A stretch of 13,803 nt of DNA from Acinetobacter sp. UBA3106 (GCA_002365595.1 DFAM01000025.1:1-13803), one strand, 5' to 3'. Positions 7,183 to 13,803 are shown, counted from the stretch's first letter. Numbers and translations: made by a program. Notes: generated by a model not told the origin, from the sequence alone.

Positions 7183-7299
7183 ATGCAGAATTTTATTAAA
7201 CTTTTACTGATTGCTTCTGGATTTGCAATCATGATGCTCTACCCAATGGGCAATCTCTTTATCGTACTACCGACCAATGTTTTTCTTTCCCCCATTTAA
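7183..7299 (+). other. N-terminal frame of a split membrane-protein gene
   Basis: An ATG at 7183 opens a 38-codon frame (MQNFIKLLLIASGFAIMMLY...) that encodes a clear signal-anchor or first transmembrane helix and then PMGNLFIVLPTNVF. It closes at TAA 7297-7299, just past a T5-C-T3-C5 tract. The protein then continues naturally one frame over, in the frame of the 7277 ORF. No strong ribosome site is seen, but none precedes 7277 either. I take this as the true start of the gene. Confidence 0.5.
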
Positions 7300-7633
7300 T
7301 TATTTGCAAAGCCTCGGTATAGAAGCCGCCTTTGCACTTGGCTTTTTAATTTCAACCATTGTATTGCTCCTGTTATCTGTGCCGCAGCGTTATCCTTATG
7401 GAAAAGGCTTTATCTTGTTAGGTGTTGGATTATTCAGCTATATTATTTTTCAGCTGTATAAATATGAAGTAAGTCTATATGCTTTCAATCATCAAAATGA
7501 AATTCCTTACAATATTAAATACTTAATTGAATTTATTATTTTTTTATTCAATTTTTCAGGTTTAATTTTCATCTATTATTCTAATTTGCCAAAACAAATT
7601 CCCGAATTTAAAAAACAAAAAACTAAAGCTTAA
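7277..7633 (+). CDS. Small multi-pass membrane protein, probably 5'-truncated by a frameshift
   Basis: I do not recognise a family. The open frame from 7277 gives 118 residues with three hydrophobic helices, at about 15-35, 45-62 and 82-102, and a Lys-rich cytoplasmic-type tail. The ATG at 7277 has no ribosome site and begins inside a homopolymer-rich tract. The preceding frame (7183-7299) carries a convincing first helix. Removing one T from the TTTTT or one C from the CCCCC run near 7280-7293 would fuse them into a single protein of about 149 residues with four helices and a smooth junction (PTNVFFPPFNYL if a T is removed). It may thus be a pseudogene, a slippage-switched gene or a sequencing error. 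It lies between two terminators. Confidence 0.6.
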   Translation: MFFFPPFNYLQSLGIEAAFALGFLISTIVLLLLSVPQRYPYGKGFILLGVGLFSYIIFQLYKYEVSLYAFNHQNEIPYNIKYLIEFIIFLFNFSGLIFIYYSNLPKQIPEFKKQKTKA

Positions 7634-7690
7634 GACATTAAGTTCGCTGAAGTGAAAGCTAACAAAAGATAATGTGTGGGATTAAGAAAG

Positions 7691-7718
7691 AGACCGTGCG
7701 AAAGCCCGGTTTTTTTAT
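7691..7718 (+). terminator. Intrinsic terminator after the membrane-protein gene
   Basis: ACCG-T-GC, a GAAA tetraloop and GC-C-CGGT (7693-7710) form a stem with one mismatch, followed by TTTTTTT. It ends the unit about 60 bases after the stop at 7633. Confidence 0.85.
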
Positions 7719-7773
7719 TTTTATTTATGCTTAATTGTTATACAGTATAAAAAAATAATGATTTTAAGCTTTT

Positions 7774-8685
7774 ATGCGCTTAATGCTACTCAGCCTTTTG
7801 GTCATATTTCTGTTAGGCATGACCTATCAAAACCGAAATCATCCCCAGGTTCGCTATAACACCCTGTTGGATCGTATTCAGCACCCTTTCGATACCCGGT
7901 TACGTTACCACATTGCTGAAGTGGATCCGCGTTTTGGTCTGAGTGAAGATGAACTAAAACGGATGAGCCAGCAAGCCACTGACATTTGGAAAGCGGGTAC
8001 GGGCAAAGACTATTTTGTGTATGATCCCAATGCTCGGCTGAGCATTCATTTAATTTATGATCAACGCCAGCACGACTCTGTACAGCGACGTCAGCAATTC
8101 GGACAAATTCAACAAAGCCAGCAATTGTGGGCCAGTAAAAATCAGCAGCTAAAGCAGTTTAAAGATGAATTAGACCGTGCTAACGCCATGCTGGAAGCGA
8201 GAAAAACCCAATTAGATCTACAGTTACAGCAATATAATCAACAGATAGCCATTACTAATCAAAATGGTGGAGTCCCGCCTTCACAACGTGAGCATCTCCT
8301 TCAGCAACAAAATCAATTACAACAGCAAATTTCCGGACTACAGCAAGAAATCAGTATTTATAACCAAAAAATTCAGCACCTCAATCTTCAGGTGGATGAA
8401 CTGAATCAGTTGAATCAACAGATTGACAGCTCAGTAAAACACTTTAACCAGCGTTTTCAGCCAAAATTATTTGATAAAGGTTCATTTAATGGCAAGCAAA
8501 TTACTATTTATGAATTTGAGTCTAAGGAAGATTTGCGTTTAACACTGGCACATGAATTTGGCCATGCACTCGGACTTAAACATAATCAAGATCCTCAAGC
8601 ACTGATGTATCCGCTGATGAAAGATCAGAACCTACAAAACTTCAGATTATCCACGGCAGATATTGCTTTATTGCAAGAACGTTGA
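7774..8685 (+). CDS. Membrane-anchored matrixin-like zinc metalloprotease with coiled coil
   Basis: A 303-residue putative metzincin endopeptidase. An uncleaved-looking hydrophobic helix at about 3-16 should anchor it in the inner membrane facing the periplasm, or act as a signal peptide. A first globular segment follows (about 25-105), then roughly 115 residues extremely rich in Gln, Asn and Leu with heptad spacing, a probable coiled coil. The C-terminal part holds HEFGHALGLKH at 260-270, the HExxHxxGxxH zinc site with Glu261 as catalytic base, and Leu-Met278-Tyr-Pro as the Met-turn, both typical of peptidase family M10. It is unusual for the catalytic domain to be interrupted by a coiled coil. 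No strong ribosome site is seen. The gene stands alone; its substrate is unknown. Confidence 0.8.
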   Translation: MRLMLLSLLVIFLLGMTYQNRNHPQVRYNTLLDRIQHPFDTRLRYHIAEVDPRFGLSEDELKRMSQQATDIWKAGTGKDYFVYDPNARLSIHLIYDQRQHDSVQRRQQFGQIQQSQQLWASKNQQLKQFKDELDRANAMLEARKTQLDLQLQQYNQQIAITNQNGGVPPSQREHLLQQQNQLQQQISGLQQEISIYNQKIQHLNLQVDELNQLNQQIDSSVKHFNQRFQPKLFDKGSFNGKQITIYEFESKEDLRLTLAHEFGHALGLKHNQDPQALMYPLMKDQNLQNFRLSTADIALLQER

Positions 8686-8751
8686 AGCATGACCAGGATA
8701 CAATGCAAAAATCCCTTACTTTTTATAAGCCTATATAGGGCAATACAACGG

Positions 8752-8776
8752 CAATAAAGCGAATTTCGTGTTATTG
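8752..8776. promoter_or_regulatory. Dyad upstream of the 8818 gene
   Basis: A 25-bp nested inverted repeat: CAATAA (8752-8757) with TTATTG (8771-8776), and inside it CGAA (8760-8763) with TTCG (8765-8768), centred on 8764. It ends about 40 bases before the start codon of the next gene. It could be an operator or a leader hairpin; no regulator can be named. Confidence 0.3.
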
Positions 8777-8817
8777 TAATAGCCGAAAATGACAACAGAA
8801 AATTTCTGGAGATGCGT

Positions 8818-9183
8818 GTGAGTTACTACCATATTCTTATTGAAGTAAATGATCACATCAGTACGATTGAACAAACTCGTGATATCGAAATTTTTGATAT
8901 TATTGAGATTCAGCCTTATCTCCACTCTATTCTGTTGCCTTATTTCAATGAGCAACTCATTGAACTTGAAGATGAAAATTTAGAATTTAAAGATATTCTC
9001 CATTTACAAGTCAAACAGACCCTGTTGCCTATCCAAGATTTGATTGAAGAAGAACAGCGCTTACTGCCAAGTGATACCGATATCACCATTAGTGCTTATG
9101 AAATTTTTAACAATCGTGATTTAAGCCAAGACGTCACAACTGTTATTTTTGATATTTTGGAAGCTGCAAAACTCGAAGCTTAA
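8818..9183 (+). CDS. Uncharacterised small acidic protein
   Basis: I do not recognise a family. The product of about 121 residues has no signal peptide, membrane helix or cysteine. It is strongly acidic and rich in Ile, Leu, Glu and Asp, alternating predicted strands and helices (a first strand near SYYHILIEV, a helix near residues 70-83), so it should be a soluble cytosolic protein. I chose the GTG at 8818 because TGGAG (8807-8811) lies 6 bases upstream of it. An in-frame ATG at 8812 abuts that site with no usable spacing and would add two residues. The gene converges on erpA with a shared terminator. Its function cannot be guessed from context. Confidence 0.8.
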   Translation: MSYYHILIEVNDHISTIEQTRDIEIFDIIEIQPYLHSILLPYFNEQLIELEDENLEFKDILHLQVKQTLLPIQDLIEEEQRLLPSDTDITISAYEIFNNRDLSQDVTTVIFDILEAAKLEA

Positions 9184-9230
9184 TGATTTAAGTAGCTTAA
9201 GACTGTAATTGAGTATATTGATTTACAATA

Positions 9231-9259
9231 AAAAAGCCCTCCTTTTTGGAGGGCTTTTT
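9231..9259. terminator. Bidirectional terminator between the 8818 gene and erpA
   Basis: A perfect 12-bp stem, AAAAAGCCCTCC (9231-9242) and GGAGGGCTTTTT (9248-9259), surrounds a TTTTT loop. T runs follow the GC part on both strands, so it serves both convergent genes. Confidence 0.92.
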
Positions 9260-9268
9260 CATATCTGA

Positions 9269-9604
9269 TTAAATAGAGAAAGATGAACCACAACCACAGG
9301 TTGTTGTTGCATTCGGGTTGCTCACAATAAAACGTGAACCTTCCAAACCTTCTACATAATCAACTTCTGAGCCGACAAGATATTGATAGCTGAGTGAGTC
9401 AACCAGCATTTTCACGTCGCCATTGACAAATTCAGCATCATCTTCATTCATGCTTTCAGCGAAGTTAAAGCCATAAGAGAAACCAGAACAACCACCACCT
9501 GTAACATAAACACGTAACATTAATTCTTGGTTGCCTTCGCTATCACGCAATTGGCGTACTTTATTCGCAGCATTGTCGGTCAGCACCAAAGCTTGGGCAT
9601 TCAT
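9269..9604 (-). CDS. erpA: ErpA, A-type iron-sulfur cluster insertion protein
   Basis: A-type carrier that receives Fe-S clusters from the Isc or Suf scaffold and delivers them to apo-enzymes, classically those of isoprenoid synthesis and respiration; cytosolic dimer. The 111 residues match the family length. The three invariant cluster ligands are present: Cys39 in GGGCSGFSYGF, and Cys103 and Cys105 in the C-terminal TTCGCGSSF. The N-terminal LTDNAANKVRQL helix is also typical. I prefer ErpA over IscA because the gene stands alone, away from iscSU/hscBA, and because of the closer fit to ErpA sequences I recall. AGAGGA precedes the ATG. A dyad overlaps its promoter. Confidence 0.9.
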   Translation of the reverse strand: MNAQALVLTDNAANKVRQLRDSEGNQELMLRVYVTGGGCSGFSYGFNFAESMNEDDAEFVNGDVKMLVDSLSYQYLVGSEVDYVEGLEGSRFIVSNPNATTTCGCGSSFSI

Positions 9605-9646
9605 GTGGGATTCCTCTGTTCAATTCAGGTGTCTTGAAATATAAAA

Positions 9647-9683
9647 GACCATATATCAAGTATAGCATACTCAATATATGGTC
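9647..9683. promoter_or_regulatory. Long operator-like dyad overlapping the erpA promoter
   Basis: A 37-bp inverted repeat: 17-base arms with 15 matches around a 3-base centre, the outer 10 bases (GACCATATAT) being perfect. It covers almost all the DNA between the proposed -35 and -10 elements of erpA, so a protein bound here would block or shape transcription. IscR is an attractive candidate because it controls erpA in E. coli, but the sequence does not fit the type 1 IscR consensus at the right spacing, so the regulator is unassigned. Confidence 0.55.
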
Positions 9684-9685
9684 AA
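9659..9685 (-). promoter_or_regulatory. Putative erpA promoter
   Basis: On the minus strand TTGACC (9685-9680) and TATACT (9664-9659) are separated by 15 bases, a little short for sigma-70 but with good hexamers. The predicted leader to the erpA start at 9604 is about 45-50 bases. The -35 lies about 37 bases beyond the stop of the upstream AdeT-like gene, so erpA appears to have its own promoter. Confidence 0.5.
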
Positions 9686-9721
9686 TATTTGCAGATTTAA
9701 AGTTAAATCAGACTATTTTTC

Positions 9722-10735
9722 TCAAGATTGTTTGTAGTTCTCATCCTGCAGGCTACATTCAAAATTCTTTGGATCTTGCTTACAACGGAATTGCCAGAGC
9801 AACTTCATCATACGCTTATCATAAACGCCGCGTTTGGTTAAATCGACCCGCGATTCGCGCATGAGTTTTTGATAGCCTGCTTTATCTGCTTCAGGAATTT
9901 GCATCCAGTATTTTTGTGGAATATCGGCTTTCATTTTACCTAAAATACCAAAGGCACGAGGTAACTGGCTTTTCACCCATTCACGTGATTTTTGCCCATA
10001 TCCTGCCGGGAATTTATCTGGGCGAATAATCACATTACCGGTCACCTGTAAAATAGGATAATTCACAATTGCGCCTTTATTTCCTAAACCCTTATAGAGT
10101 TCTAAAGGTTTAAATACGGCCGCAGGTGCGCCAATAATATCCACCTGACCATTGTTAAATTTAGCGCCAAAATTGGTAACATCTGCACTGACCGCCTGTG
10201 CCCCAACTTGCTGAACCATAATTTTTTGCGCTTCATCGTAATCAAGCACGGCGATTTTTTTACCTGCAGCTTTCGCCACGGTATTGATACTACGGTCATT
10301 GACCATTAAAAACGCATCACCGACTGGAATTACGCCCACCACTTCATATTTACTATTGACCATATGTTTGGCAAAGGCGGGGCTGGCTAAGCCCTGCATG
10401 ACTTTTACCGCCAGTTTTAAATCAGGAATCGCACCAATGGCATCAAGTGAACCGGTAAAATGATTAAACTGACGACCGCGCATACCGGTCACACTAATCC
10501 CGTCACACTTCCCGGCTTTAAAATCTTCAGCGATAACCCCTTCATTTTGCCCTACGCGTAATTCAATATCTGCGCCCCAATTTTTGGCTGCCAATTGATA
10601 ATCTTTCATCAGGGCAAAAACATCTCCACTTTTACCCACCAAATCAAATACGCAAATTACCTGTTTGGCTTGAGTAACACTGGTAACTGCACACAAACCT
10701 AGACCAAGCAGCAGTGTTTTAGACCATGGCATCAT
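9722..10735 (-). CDS. AdeT1/AdeT2-like putative solute-binding protein, paralog 3
   Basis: Third and most divergent of three tandem paralogs. The 337-residue product begins with a Sec signal peptide (cut near Thr-Gln-Ala, about 23) and should be periplasmic. Family blocks seen: ICVFDLVGKSGD (27-38), DFKAGKCDG (71-79), a central YDEAQKIMVQ/KFNNGQVD region, ELYKGLGNKGA, IIRPDKFPAGYGQKSREW and a C-terminal NFECSL. Cys28, Cys77, Cys318 and Cys327 match the other two copies. AdeT1/2 proteins were first reported as RND-type efflux components, but this has no multi-pass membrane region, so a binding-protein role resembling TRAP DctP receptors is more credible. AAGGAAG precedes the start. It differs from its neighbours in FNHFTGSLDAIGAIPDL and in a longer tail. 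Confidence 0.85.
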   Translation of the reverse strand: MMPWSKTLLLGLGLCAVTSVTQAKQVICVFDLVGKSGDVFALMKDYQLAAKNWGADIELRVGQNEGVIAEDFKAGKCDGISVTGMRGRQFNHFTGSLDAIGAIPDLKLAVKVMQGLASPAFAKHMVNSKYEVVGVIPVGDAFLMVNDRSINTVAKAAGKKIAVLDYDEAQKIMVQQVGAQAVSADVTNFGAKFNNGQVDIIGAPAAVFKPLELYKGLGNKGAIVNYPILQVTGNVIIRPDKFPAGYGQKSREWVKSQLPRAFGILGKMKADIPQKYWMQIPEADKAGYQKLMRESRVDLTKRGVYDKRMMKLLWQFRCKQDPKNFECSLQDENYKQS

Positions 10736-10921
10736 GATTTTTTCTTCCTTGTATGATTATTTTATTCAGTTTTGGATTGAATCATTTTTGTTTTTTTATT
10801 TATCACCCATCCACCAGTCTTTAAGACATGTTTTATGGACTGATAAAATTGAACTTTTCTTTTTTAAGATTACGCCTTTTTTGACGCGCCACAATGGCAA
10901 AAATGACAAAACCCAAGCGAC

Positions 10922-10957
10922 AAAAAAGCCTAGATAAAATCTAGGCTTTATTTTTTA
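10922..10957 (-). terminator. Terminator after the middle AdeT-like gene
   Basis: An 11-bp perfect stem (10925-10935 with 10939-10949) and a 3-base loop, followed on the minus strand by T6. The other strand has A-T-T6, so it may work both ways. It lies in the 231-base gap between paralogs 2 and 3 and implies that paralog 3 has its own promoter, which I could not pin down. Confidence 0.88.
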
Positions 10958-10966
10958 AAATCAATA

Positions 10967-11977
10967 TCATTCACCGCCAAGTGAACATTCAAAATTCGCT
11001 TTATCGACAGAACAACGTGCCTTTTTCAACACACTCATCATGCCTGCATCATAGATACCACGCTTGGTCATATCCATACGGCCTTCACGCAATAATTTTT
11101 GATATTTGGTTTTATCTTCTGCAGTCAGGTTCAATTTGAACTTGGCTGGAATATTGGCTTCCAGACGGTTAATCATGGCAAAGCTTTTTGGTAAGTTTTT
11201 CACAAACCAATCACGCGATTTTTGACCAAAACCTGCAGGAAATTGATCTGGACGGATCACAAAATCTGCGGTTACCTGAAGCACAGGGAAATTAAACATC
11301 GCGCCGTTGGAACCTAAACCTTTATAGATTTCTAAAGGTTTATAAGCATAGGCAGGTGCTCCGACCATATCGACCTGACCATTATTGAATTTTGCGACAA
11401 AGTTAGACACATCAGAAATCACTGCCTGCGCACCTACACGTTGCACCATAATTTTTTGTGCATCGTCATAACCCAATACCGCAAATTTTTTGCCTGCCGC
11501 TTTTTCAATGGAATTAATTTGTTTATCACGTACAAAAATAAAAGCAGAACCCAAAGGAGCAATACCGGCTACTTCATATTTTTTACCGCCTAAATTACTG
11601 ACCATTTTCGGCGCATTACGCTTGTCCAAAGCAAAAGTAATGGCACGCTGGGCAATCGCATTACTTGGTGCACCACCGAGCGCATCAATAGAGCCTACAA
11701 ATTTATTATATTGACGTGCACGCATTGCGGTCATGAATACGCCATCACACTTGCCGGCTTTAAAGTCATTATCAGCGACTGCTTCGTCTTGACGTGGAAT
11801 AAGATTAATTTCCGCGCCCCATCCTTTGGCAGCCAATGCCCATTCCTGAGCCATTTGAAAAGACTCACCCGATTTACCCAGTAAATCGAATACACATACA
11901 TCAACTTTAGCGGCTTGTGCTGTGCTCGCTACGCCTACAGCAGCAAATGTGGCTAATGCAAAAATCGTTTTTTTCAT
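10967..11977 (-). CDS. AdeT1/AdeT2-like putative solute-binding protein, paralog 2
   Basis: Middle copy, 336 residues from the chosen start, which has AAAAGGA 8 bases upstream and gives a proper signal peptide (MKKTIFALATF..., cut near Ala22). An in-frame ATG at 12031 would bury the leader behind 18 polar residues and is unlikely. Family blocks: VCVFDLLGKSGES (27-39), DFKAGKCDG (71-79), AMRARQYNKFVGSIDALGG, YDDAQKIMVQ, KFNNGQVDM, EIYKGLGSNGA, IRPDQFPAGFGQKSRDW and a C-terminal FECSL. Cys28, Cys77, Cys322 and Cys331 probably form two periplasmic disulfides. It is much closer to paralog 1 than to paralog 3. Gaps of about 230 bases on both sides suggest separate units. The ligand is unknown. Confidence 0.87.
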   Translation of the reverse strand: MKKTIFALATFAAVGVASTAQAAKVDVCVFDLLGKSGESFQMAQEWALAAKGWGAEINLIPRQDEAVADNDFKAGKCDGVFMTAMRARQYNKFVGSIDALGGAPSNAIAQRAITFALDKRNAPKMVSNLGGKKYEVAGIAPLGSAFIFVRDKQINSIEKAAGKKFAVLGYDDAQKIMVQRVGAQAVISDVSNFVAKFNNGQVDMVGAPAYAYKPLEIYKGLGSNGAMFNFPVLQVTADFVIRPDQFPAGFGQKSRDWFVKNLPKSFAMINRLEANIPAKFKLNLTAEDKTKYQKLLREGRMDMTKRGIYDAGMMSVLKKARCSVDKANFECSLGGE

Positions 11978-12211
11978 TATTTCGGTCCTTTTGGAATCTT
12001 GTTGTTTGACGAGTATCCTTTCACGCCACAAATATTAAGCAAGTTCATGATAAAAAAATAGAGCATTTACTCCAATTAATTATCATTTAGATGTCAATCG
12101 CTTTTTATTTTTTAAAATAAATAATAAAAATCATAAATTTATGTAAGAACGATTTTTACGTATAATTTATAAAATTTGAGCTATTTTACAAATAAAAACA
12201 TAACTGCCTAT

Positions 12212-13219
12212 TTATTCGCCGTTCAATGAACACTCAAAATTGGTTCGCTCCACAGTACAACGGGCTTTTTTAAGCACTGTCATCATGGTCGGTTCATAAA
12301 TTCCTTGTTTGGTCAGATCTAAACGACCATCTCGTAATATTTTTTGATATTTCTCATGATCTTGTTTAGTCAAATTTACTTTATATTTGGCAGGAATTCC
12401 GGCTTCCAAGCGCTGTACCATCGCAAAGCTTTTCGGCAAAATTTTGATAAACCAGCTACGTGATTGGTCTGCAAAGCCTTCAGGAAATTTTTCTGGACGA
12501 ATCACCAAATCGGCCGTCACGTTGACGACTGGAAAATTAATCATTGCCCCAGTAGAACCCAAGCCTTTATAGATTTCTAGCGGCTTAAAGGCATACGCAG
12601 GTGCAGCAATCATGTCGACTTCACCATTGTTGAATTTTTTCACAAAATTAGAAATATCAGCCATTACCGGCACTGCACCAATACGCTGGACAACAATTTT
12701 TTGCGCCTGATCATAGTGCAGAATAGCAAACTTTTTACCTTTTGCTTTTTCAATAGTATTGATAGATTTATCACGTACAAAAAGATAAGCCGTACCAATT
12801 TGTCCAATCCCTGCTACCTCATATTTTTCATTGGCAATGGTACTAATCAGCCGCTTTTTATTGCGTTTATCCAGCACAAAAGAAATGGCTTTTTGTGCAA
12901 TCTGATTACTTGGAACGCCACCGAGTGCATCAATTGAACCGGCAAATTTGTTATAGGCACGGGCACGCATGGAGGTCATGTAAAAAGCATCACAGACACC
13001 GGCTTTAAAATCTTTTTCAATTTTTGCTTCGTCTTGATACGGCATTAGATTGACCTTGGCACCCCAGTTTTGACTGGCCAAAGCCCATTCTTCAATTAAT
13101 TTATAGGACTCACCTGCTTTACCGAGTAAATCAAATACACAGATATTCTGTTTTGCCTGCGCTAAGCTCGAAAAACTCAAAAGTGTGAGCGTAGATAAAA
13201 TAAAAGTCCTTTTTTTCAT
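12212..13219 (-). CDS. AdeT1/AdeT2-like putative solute-binding protein, paralog 1
   Basis: First copy in the direction of transcription; 335 residues with a signal peptide (cut near Ala-Gln-Ala, about 22) and AAGG about 8 bases before the ATG. The family blocks are all present: ICVFDLLGKAGES, DFKAGVCDAF (Gly replaced by Ala after the Cys-Asp), SMRARAYNKFAGSIDALGG, YDQAQKIVVQ, KFNNGEVDM, EIYKGLGSTGA and a C-terminal FECSL. Cys27, Cys76, Cys321 and Cys330 are conserved. The internal KRNKKRL stretch makes it more basic than its neighbours. It is divergent from an ABC-F gene. No clear terminator follows it in the 234-base gap to paralog 2, which is very AT-rich, so some read-through is possible. 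Binding ligand and transporter partner are unknown. Confidence 0.87.
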   Translation of the reverse strand: MKKRTFILSTLTLLSFSSLAQAKQNICVFDLLGKAGESYKLIEEWALASQNWGAKVNLMPYQDEAKIEKDFKAGVCDAFYMTSMRARAYNKFAGSIDALGGVPSNQIAQKAISFVLDKRNKKRLISTIANEKYEVAGIGQIGTAYLFVRDKSINTIEKAKGKKFAILHYDQAQKIVVQRIGAVPVMADISNFVKKFNNGEVDMIAAPAYAFKPLEIYKGLGSTGAMINFPVVNVTADLVIRPEKFPEGFADQSRSWFIKILPKSFAMVQRLEAGIPAKYKVNLTKQDHEKYQKILRDGRLDLTKQGIYEPTMMTVLKKARCTVERTNFECSLNGE

Positions 13220-13300
13220 GATGTACCTTATTCTTTTTTCACTTTTTTCTCGTAGAAAATCACTATAATTTTCTTTTTATACTAAAAACAGAGCTGCTCA

Positions 13301-13328
13301 GGCCTTTCTGACGAAAGGCTATTTTTTG
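13301..13328 (+). terminator. Plus-strand terminator-like hairpin in the divergent gap
   Basis: GCCTTTC (13302-13308), loop TGAC, GAAAGGC (13313-13319), then TATTTTTT on the plus strand. No plus-strand gene lies upstream, since the neighbouring gene reads leftward. TATAAT (13264-13269) and TATACT (13278-13283) are possible -10 boxes upstream, which would make a very short RNA; their -35 regions are poor. Confidence 0.55.
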
Positions 13329-13348
13329 CATAATTTGTCACATTTTCA

Positions 13349-13378
13349 TTGATCTACTTAAAATCATGCTTTTATAAG
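13349..13378 (+). promoter_or_regulatory. Putative sigma-70 promoter of the ABC-F gene
   Basis: TTGATC (13349-13354), an 18-base spacer and TATAAG (13373-13378), giving a leader of about 75 bases. Because it lies downstream of the hairpin at 13301-13328, that hairpin need not affect the ABC-F gene. Confidence 0.45.
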
Positions 13379-13459
13379 AAAGAATAATGCCCAGCCTTTT
13401 TCTTTTCTGAGTAGCTTCCTTTAGAATAGCCCCATCATTCTTCTCTTTTAGATATTTCA

Positions 13460-13803
13460 ATGATTCAGTTAGATCAACTTTCTATACGTCGCGGTGGACG
13501 TGTTTTATTTCAAAAAGCGTCTATGCAGCTACATCCAGGATGGAAAATTGGCCTAACTGGTGTCAATGGTGCAGGAAAATCGACCCTGTTTGCTGCCTTA
13601 TTGGGTGGCATGGAATCGGATGGCGGTTCCCTGAAACGTCCTGCTGTCTGGACAGTGGCCCATATGGCGCAGGAAATTAAAGCGCTAGAGATGAAAGCCA
13701 TTGATTTTGTCCTGTCTGGAGATGAGGAATATTGGGATATCCAGCATAAACTGGAACATCCTGAAAACCTGAATAATGAAGAATTAGCACATTTATATGG
13801 CCG
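13460..13803 (+). CDS. ABC-F family ATPase, YheS-like (5' part only)
   Basis: The first 114 complete codons of a gene cut by the window's right edge. ABC-F proteins have two ATP-binding domains and no membrane part; housekeeping members act on the ribosome, others give antibiotic resistance by target protection. The N-terminus (MIQLDQLSIRRGGRVLF) and Walker A GVNGAGKST are seen, followed by an insert with MAQEIKAL and a Glu-Tyr-Trp helix that resembles E. coli YheS (which has RRGVRVL and QETPAL at matching places) more than Uup or EttA. The ribosome site is weak. The divergent AdeT-like genes are not an obvious partner. Full domain content cannot be judged. Confidence 0.88.
   Translation, partial: MIQLDQLSIRRGGRVLFQKASMQLHPGWKIGLTGVNGAGKSTLFAALLGGMESDGGSLKRPAVWTVAHMAQEIKALEMKAIDFVLSGDEEYWDIQHKLEHPENLNNEELAHLYG

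Noticed and set aside
9634..9864. Plus-strand reading frame across the erpA upstream region and the end of paralog 3
   Set aside because: It overlaps a well-supported minus-strand gene and the erpA promoter and has no ribosome site.
12065..12105. A Fur-box-like ATTATCATTT core in the gap before AdeT-like paralog 2
   Set aside because: Only about 10 of 19 positions match the Fur consensus by eye; such matches are common in AT-rich DNA.
13325..13350. A CRP/Vfr-like half site (AAATGTGA on the minus strand) in the divergent gap
   Set aside because: The second half of the dyad does not match, so there is no full site.

Overview
The window looks like chromosomal DNA from an AT-rich gammaproteobacterium, most likely Acinetobacter (Moraxellaceae). 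The reasons are GrpE and DnaK sequences of Acinetobacter character, an ErpA-type protein, and three tandem genes of the AdeT1/AdeT2-like putative solute-binding family, which I know mainly from Acinetobacter. The genus call is recognition from memory and no database was searched. No phage, CRISPR array or intact insertion sequence is visible.

Layout, left to right. Positions 1-150 hold a strong leftward promoter and a gene-free leader that runs off the left edge, possibly the start of a stable-RNA operon. A periplasmic cyclophilin (minus) is divergent from an acetoacetate-decarboxylase-like protein (plus). The latter converges on an HSL-type alpha/beta hydrolase (minus). Between the convergent pair lies a perfect palindrome containing the 16-bp consensus parS sequence. 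A small Arg/Gln-rich putative lipoprotein follows. Next comes about 1 kb without an intact gene, holding possible decayed coding sequence and an orphan leftward terminator. The grpE and dnaK heat-shock genes come next, each preceded by a sigma-32-like promoter; dnaJ is not adjacent.

After dnaK come a small membrane-protein gene that seems to be split by a one-base frameshift, a membrane-anchored matrixin-like zinc metalloprotease with a long Gln-rich coiled coil, and an unrecognised 121-residue acidic protein. That protein converges on erpA (minus), with a bidirectional terminator between them. A long dyad overlaps the erpA promoter. The right third is three minus-strand paralogs of the AdeT1/2-like family, each exported and each with four conserved cysteines. 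They are divergent from a YheS-type ABC-F ATPase cut by the right edge.

Functionally, GrpE and DnaK form the cytosolic chaperone pair, and the cyclophilin and metalloprotease point to envelope protein folding and turnover. ErpA delivers Fe-S clusters. The three solute-binding-like proteins have no transporter gene beside them here, so their partner and ligand are open questions. The best leads are the parS site, the triplicated solute-binding-like array, the operator-like dyad at erpA and the frameshifted membrane protein.
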